NCBI RefSeq assembly: GCF_035594125.1
Contig: NC_087185.1
Span: 10,742,501-10,806,500 of the forward strand
Origin: Scylla paramamosain
Taxonomy: Eukaryota > Arthropoda > Malacostraca > Decapoda > Portunidae
DNA length: 64,000 nt
Reading direction: 5' to 3'
Positions 49,401-61,960 of this stretch are shown here, one piece after another; position 1 is the first letter of the stretch; the number at the start of each line of letters is the position of its first letter. Both the position numbers and the translations under genes were made by a program. A model generated the notes under the pieces. The model saw only the letters and a list, made by a program, of their open reading frames with translations. It was not told the DNA's origin and did not search any database.

Positions 49401-51410
49401 TGTTTTTGAGCTTCTTATATAACAAAACGCTAAAATGCATGGAAAACACACTTTATGGAGAAACAGAATAACATTACCAAAAACATGTATTTTGAGTGTT
49501 TTGATCATGTTACCAATGAAACGCTTAAATACATGCTAAGAACCCTATTTATGGGAAACGAAAGGACATTACGAGAAACGTGTATTATAAGTGTTTTCAA
49601 ATTCTTTAAGTACCAAAAAGCTAAAAGCCAAAAATAACTCTCTAATGAGAAATAAATAAATAAATAAATAAATAAAATAAGATATATTTTTTTCTTTCTT
49701 ATTCATCTTCACAGGTACCGAGATGCCAAAATTCGGGCAAAATTCATGAAATTTTGTGAAATAAGAACATTATCAAAAAAGTTAATTTAATATTAATTTT
49801 TTTTTTCGACTGTTATGTAGCAAACCCTAAAGCGCATGCAAAACCACCTATATGGGGAAATCAAACGTTTTTGCCAGAAAACTGTCTTAGGAGTGTTTTT
49901 CAGCATGTTAGGCACCAAAACGATAAATAACATGGAAGTCACTCTATATGGGAATCCAAAACAAAATTACTGAAAACGTGTCTTTTCGGTGTTTTACGTA
50001 GAAAAAACGCTAAAACAGATGCAAACCAACTAATATGAAAAATATAGAATAACATTACCAAAAAGATATATTTTGAGTGTTTTTGAGCTTGTAACCTACA
50101 AAAAAGGTGAAAATGGATGCAAAGCACTCCCTTTTGGGAAACAAAAGGACATTACGAGAAACGTGTATAATGAGTGTCTTATTATTTTCGAGCAAAAGAA
50201 CTTGTGGTTCACAAGTACCACAAGGCAAAAAACGCAAAAACTCGTGTATATAAAGAAGTTTCTTAGATACCAAAATGCTGAAAATCATGAAAAACAATCT
50301 TAATTGAAAAACAGAACAACCTTACCAAAGGCGTGTATTTTCAGTTATTTATACATTCTTAGCGAAATACCAAATAGCATGCGAAACTAGCTTTATGTGG
50401 GAAAAAAATGACATTACCAAAAGTGTCTGTTGAGTGTTTTTGAGCGTGTTAGGCAATAAAGCACTAAAAAGCAGGGCAATCACATTATATGGGAATAAAA
50501 CCAACTTTTACCAATAACTTGCCATTATGTGTTTTTGAGCTCCTTACATACCAAAACGCTAAAACGCATGCAAAACACTCCTTTATGGAGAAGCAGGAAA
50601 ACATTACAAAAAACATGTGTTTTAAGTGTTTTTGATCATGTTACCTATAAAAACGCTTAAATATATGCAAAGAACCCTATCTTTGGGAAACGAAAGGACA
50701 TTACGGGAAACGTGTATTATGACCGTTTCTTAAGTACCAAAACGTTAAAACCCACAAATAACACTCTTTAAAGGGAAAAAAAGAAAAAAGAAAAAAAAAA
50801 TAGCATTTTTTTTGTATTGATTTTCATAAGTACCGAGATGCCAAAATTCTGCCAACATTCAAGGAATTTATGTGGAAAAAAGAACATTATCAAAAAAGTT
50901 AATTATAGCTTTTTTTCGGATTATTATTTACCAAACCCTAAACTTCATGCAAAGCCACCTATATGAGGAAATTAAACGACTTCAACAGAAACCTGTCTTT
51001 TCAGTGTTATTCAGCATGTTAGGCACCAAACCAATAAATAATATGGAAGTCAGTCAATATGTGAATCCAAAACAAAATTACTGAAAACGTGTCTTTTCAG
51101 TGTTTTACGTAGAAAAAAACGCTAAAACGGATGCAAAGCAACGAATGTAAAGAAATAAGAATAACATTACCAAAAAGTGTTTTGAGCTTTTTACCTACAA
51201 AAATACGCGAAAATGGATATAAAAGCACTCTATATTGGGAAGCAAAAGGAGATTTAGAGAAACGTGTATAATGATTGTTTTATAGTTTCACAAGAACCAC
51301 AAGACAAAAAACGCAAAAATTCGTGTATATAGAGAAGTTTCTTACATACCAAAATGCTAAAACTCATGAATAACACTTTTAATTGAGAAACAGAACTACC
51401 TTACGAAATG
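43436..51410 (-). repeat. 8-kb block, copy 2 (right arm)
   Basis: Reverse-complement counterpart of 29,293-37,310, with the J/A partial duplication retained near 43,740-43,920. The hairpin insertion found at 33,677-33,721 is absent here (about 47,090-47,110). The double hairpin at 30,494 is also not seen at the paired position near 50,200-50,225, where a single GAACTTGTGG/CACAAGT element is present. No gene is seen. Confidence 0.85.
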
Positions 51411-52696
51411 TGTGTATTATGAGTGTTTTCCACATTCTTAGTTACCAAAACCCCAAATTGCATGCGAAACTAGCTTTATGAAGAAAAAAAAAAAAGACAT
51501 TACCAGAAGAGTATCTTTTGAGTGTTTTTGAGCGTGTTAGGCAATAAAACACTAAAAAGCAGGGCAATCACATTACATGGGAATAAAACCAAATTTTACC
51601 AAGAACTTGGCTATAAGTGTTTTTGAGCTCCTTACATATTGAAACGCTAAAACGCATGCAAAACACCCTTCATGGAGAAACAGAAAAACATTACCAAAAA
51701 CATGTATTTTGAGTGTTTTTGATCATGTTACCTATAAAAATGCTTAAATACATGCAAAGAACCCTTTATTTGGGAAACGAAAGGACATTATGAGAAACGT
51801 GTATTATGAGTGTTTTTAAGTTCCTTAAGTAACAAAAAGCTAAAACCCACAAATAACACTCTTTATAGAGAAAAAAAATAAATAAAAAAATAGCATTTTT
51901 TTTTTTTTTGTTATTCAACTTCATAGGTGCCAAGACGCCAAAATTCTGGCAAAATTCAGGAAAATTATGTGGAAAAAAGAACATTATCAAAAAAGTTAAT
52001 TTTTCCTTTTTTTCAGACTGTTATGTACCAAACCCTAAAGTGCAAGCAAAGCTACCTATATATGGAAATTAAACGACTTTACAAGAAACCTGTCTTTTGA
52101 GTGTTTTTTAGCATGTTAGGCACCAAAACGATAAATACCCTTGAAGTCACTCAATATGGGAATCCAAAACAAAATTACTGAATATATGTGTTTTCAGTGT
52201 TTTACGTAGAAAAACGCTAAAACGGATGCAAACCAACCAATACGAAGAAATAGGAAAAACATCACCAAAAAGGTATATTTTGAGTGTTTTTGAACTTGTT
52301 TCCTACAAAAAACGCGAAAATGCATGTAAAGCACTCTATATTTGGAAACAAAAGGAAATTACGAGAAACGTGTATAATGAGTGTTTTATAGTTTCACAAG
52401 ATCCACAAGGCAAAAAACACAAAAACGCGGATATAAGGACAATTTTCTTAGATACCAAAATGCTGAAACTCATGAATAACACACTTAATTAAAAAACAGA
52501 ACAACCTTACTAAATGCATGTATTTTGAGTGTTTTTTCACATTTTCAGTTAAAAAAAAAAACGAAATTCCATGCGAATATAGCTTTATGTGGGAAAAAAA
52601 ATGACATTACCAGAAAAGTGTATTTTGAGTGTTTTTGAGAGTGTTAGGCAATAAAGCACTAAAAAGTAGGGCAATCACATTACATGAAATAAAACC

Positions 52697-52722
52697 AACC
52701 CTTTATTTGGGAAACGAAAGGA
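52697..52722. other. 26-bp insertion copied from a J monomer
   Basis: In the reverse-oriented B/A region, AAAACCAA is followed by CCCTTTATTTGGGAAACGAA and AGGACA before ACCAAGAACTTGCC resumes. The inserted bases match the start of J monomers in the same orientation (for example 51,760-51,785), and the left-arm partner near 27,845-27,865 lacks them. It replaces a few bases of the normal CGTTTACC sequence. Confidence 0.75.
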
Positions 52723-54855
52723 CACCAAGAACTTGCCTTTAAGTGTTTTTCAGCTCCTTATAGGCGCTAAAACGCATGCAAAACACACTTTATATAGAAA
52801 CAAAATAACATTACCAACAACAGATATTTTGAGTGTTTTTTAATCATGTTATCTATAAAAAGGCTTAAATACATGCAAAGAACCTTATGTTTGGGAAAGG
52901 AAAGGATATTACGAAAAACGTGTATTATAAGTGTTTTTAAGTTCCTTAAGAACCAAAATGCTAAAACCCACAAGTAACACTCTTTATTTAGAAAAATAAA
53001 TAAAGAAATAAATAGAAAAATAGGAATTTTTTTATATTTTTTTATTCATCTTGATAGGTATCGAGATGCCAAAATTCTGGCAAAATTCAGGGCAATTATG
53101 TGATAAAAGTTAATTTTAGCTTTTTTTTCGACTGTTATTTACCAAACCCTAAAGTGCATGCAAAGCCACCTATATGAGGAAATTAAATGACTTTACCAGA
53201 AACCTGTCTTTTGAGTGATTTTCAGCTTGTTGGGCATCAAAACGATAAATAATATGGAAGTCACTCTATATGAGAATCCAAAACAAAATACTGAAAACGT
53301 GTCTTTTCTGTGTTTTAGGTAGAAAAACGCTAAAACAGATGCAAACCAACAGATATGAAGAAATATAATATTACCAAAAAGGTATTTTTTCAGTGTTTTT
53401 AATCTTGTTACCTACAAAAAACGCGAAAAAAGATGCAAAGCACTCTATATTGGGAAACAAAAGGACATTACGAGAAACGTGAATAATGAGTGTTTTATAG
53501 TTTTACAAGAACCACAAGTTAAAAAACACAAAAACTCGTGTATATGGAGAAGTTTCTTAGTTACCAAAACGCTGGTACTCATGAATAACACTCTTAATTG
53601 AGAAACATAACAACCTTACGAAATGCGTGTATTTTGAGTGTATTTCACATTCTTATTTACCAAAACCCCAAATTGCATGCAAAACTAGCTTTATGTTGGT
53701 TTGAAATGACATTACCAGAAAAGTGACTTTGGGTGTTTCTGAGCGTGTTAGGCAATAAAGCACTAAAAAGCAGGGCAATAACATTACATGGGAATGAAAC
53801 CAACTTTTATCAAGAACTTGCCTTTAAGATTTTTTGAGTTCCTTACATATCAAAACGCTAAAACGAATGCAAAACACCCTTCATGGAGAATTAGAATAAC
53901 ATTACAAAAAACATGTATTTTTAGTGTTTTTGATCATGCTACCTATAAAAACGCGAAAATACATGCAAAGAACCCTATGTTTGGGGAACGAGAGGACATT
54001 ACGAGAAACGTGTATTATGAGTGTTTTTAAGTTCCTTAAGAACCAAAACACTAAAACCCACAAATAACACTCTTTATAAAGAAAAAATAAATAAATATAT
54101 AAAGAAACGGCAATTTTTTGTTTTGTTTTCTTTTTCATCTTCATAGGTACCGAGATGCCAAAATTCTGAGAAAATTCCGGGCAATTATGTGATAAAAGAA
54201 TATTATAAAAAAAAAATAATTTTAGCTTTTTTTTGGAATGTTATGTACCAAACTCTAAAGTGAATGCAAAGCCACCTACATGACGAAATTAAACGACTTT
54301 ACGAGAAACCTTACTTTTGAGTGTTTTTCAGTATGTTAGGCACCAAAACGATAATACCATGGAAGTCACTCAATATGGGAATCCAAAACAAAATTACTGA
54401 AAACGTATCTTTTCAGTGTTTTACGTAGAAAAATGCTAAAAAGGATGCAAACCAACCAATATGAAGAAATAGAATAACTTTACCAAAACTGTATATATAT
54501 TTTGAATGTTTTTGAGCTTGTTACCTAAAAAAAATGCAAAAAATGGATGCAAAGTATTGCAAAACAAAAAGACATTCTGAGAAACTTGTTTAATGAGTGT
54601 TTTATAGTTCCACAAGAACCAAAAGGCAAAAAATGCAAAATCTCGTGTACCTAGAGAAGTTTCTTTGATACCAAAATGATGAAACTCATGAATAACACTT
54701 TTAATTGAGAAACAGAATTACTTTATAAAATATGTGTATTCTGAGTGTTTTTCACATTCTTAGTTACGAAAATCCCAAATTACATGCAAAACTAGCTTTA
54801 TGTAGGAAATAAATGTCATTACCAGAAAAGTGTCTTTTGAGTGTTTTTGAGCGTT

Positions 54856-54905
54856 ATAAAAGCACTAAAGCAGTGAGTGTTGAGTGTTTTTGAGCGTTAT
54901 AAAAG
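54856..54905. repeat. Short direct duplication, right arm only
   Basis: GAGCGTTATAAAAGCACTAAA occurs twice in succession, joined by GCAGTGAGTGTTGAGTGTTTTT. The left-arm partner near 25,700-25,735 has a single copy. Confidence 0.7.
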
Positions 54906-55432
54906 CACTAAAAAGCAGAACAATCACATTATATTGGAATAAATTCAAATTTTACGATGAATAAAAAAATGAAAAACCTTACCAAATGAGTGTATTTTGG
55001 GTATTTTTCACATTCTTAGTTACTAAAACCCCAAATTGCATGTGAAATATTGTGGGATAAAAATGTGGCAAAAAAATGACATTAACATAAAAAAGTTTTT
55101 TTGAGTGTTTTTCAGCGTGTTAGGAAATAAAGCACTAAAAAGCAGGGCAATCACATTACATAGCGATAAAACCAATTTTTACCAAGAACTTCCCTTTAAG
55201 ATTTATTGAGCTCCTTACATAAAAAACGCTAAAACGCATGAAAAACACCCTTTTATGGAGAAACAGAATAACATTACCAAAAACACGTATTTTGAGTGTT
55301 TTTGATCATGTTTCCTATAAAAACACTTAAATACATGTTTGGGAAACGAAAATAAACATTACGAGAAACGTAAAGATAAATAAATAAATAAAAAAATACC
55401 AATTTCTTTTTTTTTCTTTTTTGTTATTCATA

Positions 55433-55500
55433 TTCATAGGGACTGAGATGCCGAAAGTCTAGCCGAAAGTTCATAGGGACTGAGATGCCGAAAGATGCCG
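55433..55500. repeat. Direct duplication in X monomer, right arm only
   Basis: TCATAGGGACTGAGATGCCGAAAG is present twice within about 45 bp, and GATGCCGAAA a third time. The left-arm partner near 25,160-25,190 has the segment once. It looks like slippage or microhomology-mediated repair. Confidence 0.75.
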
Positions 55501-58500
55501 AAATTATGTGGAAAAAAGAACATTATCAAAAAAGTAAATTTTAGCTTTTTTTTCGGAGTTATGTATAAAACCCTAAAGTGCATGCATGGGGAAATTACAC
55601 GACTTTACCAGTAACCTCTCTTTTGAGTGTTTTCTTTTTTAGCATGTTAGGCATCAAAAGTATAAATAATATGGAAGTCACTAAATATGGGAATGCAAAA
55701 CAAAATTACTGAAAACGTATCTTTTCCGTGTTTTACATAGAAAAACGGTAAAACGGATGTAAACCAACCAATATGAAGAAATGGAATAACATTAACAGAA
55801 AGGTATATTTTGAGTGTTTTTGAGCCTCTTAACCACAAAAAACGCGAAAATGGATGCAAAGCACTCTATATTGGGAAAGAAAAGGACATTACGAAAAACG
55901 TCTATAATGAGTGTTTCATGGTTTCACAAGAACCACAAAGCAAAAAACGCTAAAACTCGTATATATATATGGATAAGTTTCTTAGATACCAAAATGCTGA
56001 AACTCATGAATAACACTCTTAATTGTGAAACAGAACAACCTTACTAAATGCATGTATTTTGAGAGCTTTTTACGTTCTTAGTTACCAAAACCCCAAATTG
56101 CATGCGAAACCAGCTTTATGTGGGAAAAAATGACATTACCAGAAAAGTGTCTTTTGAGTGTTTTTGAGCGTGATAGGATATAAAGCACTAAAAAGCAGGG
56201 GAATGACATTAAATTCGAGTAAAACCAATTTTTACAAAGAACTTGCCTTTAAGTGTTTTTGAGCTCCTTATATACAAAAACGCTAAAACGCCTGCAAAAC
56301 ACACTTTATGGAGAAACAGAATAACATTACCAAAAACATGTATTTTGAGTGTTTTTGATCATGTTGTCTATAAAAATGCTTAAATACATAGAAAGAACCT
56401 TATGTTTGGGAAACGAAAGGACATTACGAGAAACGTGTATTATGAGTGTTTTTAAGTTCCTTAAGTACCAAAAAGCTAAAACCCACAAATAACACTCTTT
56501 ATCTAGTAAATAAATAAATAAATAAAAAAATAAAAAAACAAAATTTAGGGCAATTATATGATAAAAGAATATTACCAAAAAAGTTCATTTTAGCTTTTTT
56601 TTGGACCTATGTACCAAACCCTAAAGAGCATGCAAAGCCTCCTATATAAGGAAATTGAATGACTTTACCAGAAATCTGTCTTTTGAGTGTTTTTCAGCAT
56701 GTTAGGCACCAAAACGATAAATAATGATGAACTCACTTAATATGGGAATCCAAAACATAATTATGTAAAATGTGTCTTCTCAGTATTTTACGTAGAAAAA
56801 CGCTAAAACGAAAGCAAACCAACCAATATCAAGAAATAGAAAAACATTACAAAAAGGTACATTTTGAGTGTTTTTGAGCTTGTTACCTTAAAAAAAACGC
56901 GAAAATTGATGCAAAGCATTCTATATTGGAAAAGAAAGGGACATTGCGAGAAAAGTGTATAATGAGTGTTTTATAGTTCAAAAGAACCACAAGGCAAAAA
57001 AACGCAAAAACTCGTGTATATGGAGAAGTTTCCTAGATACCAAAATGCTGAAACTCATGAATAACACTCTTAATTGAGAAACAGAACAACCTTACTAAAT
57101 GCGTGTATTTTGAATGCTTTTCACATTCTTAGTTTTCCAAAACCCAAATTGATTGCTAAACCAGCTTTATGTGGTAAAAAAAAAAAAAAAAGACATTTTC
57201 AGAAAAGTGTCTATCGAGTGTTTTTGAGCGTGATAGGCAGTAAAGCACTAAAAAGAAGAACAATCACATTACATGGTAATAAAACCAATGTTTACCAAGA
57301 ACTTGGCTTTAAGTGTTTTTGAGCTCCTTATATAACAAAACACTAAAATGCATGCAAAACACACTTTATGGAGAAACAGAATAATATTACCAAAAACATG
57401 TATTTTGAGTGTTTTTGATCATGTTACCAATGAAACGCTTAAATACATGATAAGAACCCTATTTATGGGAAACGAAAGGACATTACGAGAAACGTGTATT
57501 ATGAGTGTTTTTAAATTCATTAAGTACTAAAAGCTAAAAGCCATAAATAACTCTCTAATGAGAAAAAAAAAATTAAATAAATAAAAAAAAATACGATATT
57601 TTTTTTTCTTTCTTATTCATCTTCACAGGTACCGAGATGCCAAAATTCGGGCAAAATTCATGAAATTTTGTGAAATTAGAACATTATCAAAAAGGTTAAT
57701 TTAATATTAAATTTTTTTTCGACTTATGTAGCAAACTCTAAAGTGCATGCAAAACCACCTATATAGGGAAATCAAACGTCTTTGCCAGAAAACTGTCTTA
57801 TGAGTGTTTTTCAGCATATTAGGCACCGAAACGATAAATAACATGGAAGTCACTCTATATGGGAATCCAAAACAAAATTACTGAAAACGTGTCTTTTTGG
57901 TGTTTTACATAGAAAAACGCTAAAACAGATGCAAACCAACCAATATAAAAAAAATTGAATAACATTACCAAAAAGATATATTTTGAGTGTTTTTGAGCTA
58001 GTTACCTACAAAAAAGGTGAAAATGGATGCAAAGCACTCCCTTTTGGGAAACAAAAGGACATTACGAGAAACGTGTATAATGAGTGTCTTATTATTTTCG
58101 AGCAAAAGAACTTGTGGTTCACAAGTACCACAAGGCACAAAACGCAAAAACTCGTGTATATAAAGAAGTTTCTTAGATACCAAAATGCTGAAAATCATGA
58201 ATAACAATCTTAATTGAAAAACAGAACAACCTTACCAAAAGCGTGTATTTTCAGTGTTTTTTACATTCTTAGTTAGCAAAATCCCAAATAGCATGCGAAA
58301 CTAGTTTTATGTGGGAAAAAAATGACATTACCAGAAGTGTCCTTTGAGTGATTTTGAGCGTGTTAGGCAATAAAGCACTAAAAAGCAAGGCAATCACATT
58401 ATATGGGAATAAAACCAATTTTCACCAAGAACTTGCCATTATGTGTTTTTGAGCTCCTTACATACCAAAACGCTAAAACGCATGCAAAACACTCCTTTAT

Positions 58501-59235
58501 GGAGAAGCAGAAAACATTACAAAAAAGATGTGTTTTAAGTGTTTTTTTATCATGTTACCTATAAAAACGGTCAAATACATGCAAAGAACTTATCTTTGGG
58601 AAACGAAAGGACTTTACGAGAAACGTGTATTATGATCGTTTTTAAGTTCCTTAACTACCAAAACATTAAAACCCACAAATAGCACTCTTTAAAGAGAAAA
58701 AATAAATAAGTAAATAAAAAAATAGCATTTTTTTTTGTATTGATTTTCATGAGTACCGAGATGCCAAAATTCTGCCAACATTCAAGGAATTTATGTGGAA
58801 AAAAGAACATTAACAAAAAAGTTAATTATAGCTTTTTTTCGGATTATTACTTACCAAACCCTAAACTTCATGCAATGCCACCTATATGACCAATAAATAA
58901 TATGGAAGTCAGTCAATATGTGAATCCAAAACAAAATTACTGAAAACGCTAAAACAGATGCAAAGCAACGAATGTGAAGAAAGAGAATAACATTAGCAAA
59001 AAGTGTTTTTGAGCTTTTTACCTACAAAAAAAACGCGAAAATGGATGTAAGAGCACTCTATATTGGGAAGCAAAAGGAGATTTAGAGAAACGTGTATAAT
59101 GATTGTTTTATAGTTTCACAAGAACCACAAGACAAAAAACGCAAAAACTCGTGTATATAGAGAAGTTTCTTACATACCAAAATGCTAAAACTCATAAATA
59201 ACACTTTTAATTGAGAAAAAGAACTACCTTACGAA

Positions 59236-61481
59236 ATGTGTGTATTTTGAGTGTTTTTCACATTCTTAATTACGAAAATCCAAAATTACATGCGAAACTA
59301 GCTTTATGTGGGAAAAAAATGACATTATCAAAAAAAGTGTCTTTTAAGTGTTTTTGAGCGTGATATGCAACAAAGCACTAAAAAGCAGAATAATCACATT
59401 ATATACGAATAAAACCAACTTTTACGAAGAACTTGCCTTTAAGTGTTTTTAACTCCTTACATACCAAAACGCTAAAACGCATGCAAAACACCCTTTATGG
59501 AGAAATAGAGTAACATTACCAAAAACATGTATTTTGAGTGTTTTTGATCATGTTATTTATAAGAACGCTTAAATACATGCAAAGAACCTTATGTTCGGGA
59601 AACGAAAGGACATTACGAGAAACGTGCATTTTGAGTGTTTTTAAGTTCGTTAAGTACCCAAAAAGCTAAAACCATTAAATAACACTCTTTATAGAGAAAA
59701 ATAAATAAATAAAACAATTTTTTTTTCTGTTATTCATCTTCATAGGTACTAAGGTGCTAAAATTCTTGTAATATTCTTTGAGAATCGAAAACAAAATTAC
59801 TGAAAACGTGTCTTTTCGGTGTTTTACGTAGAAAAACGCTAAAACGGATGCAAACCAACCAATATGAAGAAATAGAATAATATTACCAAAAAGGTATATT
59901 TTGAGTGTTTTTGAGCTTGTTACCTACAAAAAAAAAACGCAAAAATGGATGGAAAACAGTCCCTATTGGGAAAGAAAAGGTCATTACAAGAAACGTGTAT
60001 AATGAGTGTCTTTTTATTTTCGGGCAAAAGAACTTGTTCACAAGAACAACAAGGCAAAAAAAGCAAAAACTCGTGTATATAAAGAAGTTTCTTAGATATC
60101 AAAATGCTGAAACTCATGAATAACAGTCTTAATTGAGAAACAGAACAACATTACCAAATGCGTGTATTTTGAGTGTTTTTTTTTCACATTCTTAGTTAGC
60201 AAAACCCAAAATAGCATGCGAAACTAGCTTTATGTGGGGAAAAAAATGACATTACCAGAAGTGTCTTTTGAGTGTTTTTGAGCGTGTTAGGCAATAAAGC
60301 ACTAAAAAGCAGGGCAATCATATTACATTGGAATAAAACCAACTTTTACCAAGAACTTGCCTTGAAGTGTTTTTCAGCTCCTTACATACCAAATCACTAA
60401 AACGCATGCAAAACACTCCTTTAGGGAGAAGCAGAATAACATTACCAAAAACAAGTGTTTTTGAGTGTTTTTTTATCATGTTACCTATAAAAACGCTTAA
60501 ATACATGCAAAGATCCCTATATTTGGGAAACGAAAGGACATTACGAGAAATGTGTATTATGAATGTTTTTTAAGTTTCTTAAGTACCAAAACGTTAAAAC
60601 CTACAAATAACACTCTTTATAGAGAAAAATAAATAAATAAATAAAAAAATGGCATTTTTTTTCTTATTGATGTTCAGAGGTACCAAGATGCCAAAATTCT
60701 GCCAAAATTCAGGGAAATTATATGGAAAAAAGAACATTATCGAAAAAGTTAATTTTACCTTTTCTTCGGAGTTATGTACCAAACCATAAAATGTATGCAA
60801 AGTCACCTATTTGGGAAAATTTAACCACTTTACAAGAAACCTGTCTTTTCAGTGTTTTTCCGCATGTTAGGCACCATACCAACGATAGATAATATGAAAG
60901 TCACTCTATATGGAAATCCAAAACAAAATTACAGAAAACGTGTCTTTTAATAGATTTACGTAAAAAAATGCTAAAACCGATGCAAACCAAACAATATGAA
61001 AAAAGAGAATAATAACATTACCAGAAAAGTATATTTTGTGTTTTTGAGCTTGTTACATAAAAAAAAACGCAAAAATTGATGCAAAGCACTGTAAATTAGG
61101 AAAAAAAAAGGACATAACGAGAAACGTGTATAATGAGTGTTTTATAGTTTCACCAGAATCACAAGGCAAAAAACGCAAAAACTCGTCTGTGTGGAGAAGT
61201 TTTTAGATACCAAAATACTGAAACTCACGAATAACACTCTTAATCAAGAAACAGAGCAACCTTAATAAATGCGTGTATTTTGAGTGTTTTTTTACATTCT
61301 TAGTTACCAAAACTCCAAATTCCATGCGATAATATCTTTATATGGAAAAAAATGACATTACCACAAAAGTGTCTTTGAGTGTTTTTGAGCGTGTTAGGCA
61401 ATAAAGCACTAAAAAGCAGGGCAATCACATTACATGGGAATAAAACCAACTTTTACGAAGAACTTGCCTTTTAGTGTTTTT
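59236..61481 (-). repeat. Decamer satellite, right arm, between block and inversion
   Basis: Reverse-orientation decamer satellite pairing with 17,963-21,340 of the left arm but about 1.1 kb shorter, because the left arm's extra unit and AT filler are absent near 60,070. The G-to-X deletion seen at 20,815 is present near 59,780. No gene is seen. Confidence 0.85.
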
Positions 61482-61960
61482 GACACGCATTTAGTAAGGT
61501 TGTTCTGTTTCTCAATTAAGAGTGTTATTCATGAATTTCAGCATTTTGGTATCTAGGAAACTTCTCCATATACACGAGTTTTTGCGTTTTTTGCCTTGTG
61601 GTTTTTTTGAACTATAAAACATTTTATTATACACTTTTCCCGCAATGTCCCGTTGTTTTCCAATATAGAGTGCTTTGTATCAATTTTTGCGTTTTTTTGT
61701 AGGTAACAAGCTCAAAAACACTCAAAAGATACATTTTTTGTAATGTTTTTCCGCTTCTTGATATTGGTTGGTTTGCATCAGTTTTAGCGTTTTTCTACGT
61801 AAAACACCGAAAAGACACGTTTTCAGTAATTTTCTTTTGGATTCCCACCTAGAGTGAGTTCCTTATTATTTATCGTTTTGGTGCATAACATGCTGAAAAA
61901 CACTCAAAAAAAAGATTTCTGGTAAGGTCTTTAATTTCCTTATATGCGAGGCCTTGCATG
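61482..61960 (+). repeat. Inverted satellite segment inside the right arm
   Basis: Monomers D to H (partial) run in the plus direction inside a minus-oriented array, from CACGCATTTAGTAAGG to GCCTTGCATG. This is the mirror of 17,488-17,962, with the same joints. Confidence 0.88.

Larger units (their letters stand above)
51411..59235 (-). repeat. 8-kb block, copy 1 (right arm)
   Basis: Reverse-complement counterpart of 21,341-29,292. The joint with the other block lies near 51,411, where a D-type tail (TACGAAATGTGTGTATTATG) meets a C monomer of the other block type (GTTTTCCACATTC). It has one J/A copy near 51.6-51.8 kb where the other three block copies have two. A stretch around 58,885-58,900 lacks part of the H/G monomers present in the left arm. 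No gene is seen. Confidence 0.83.
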
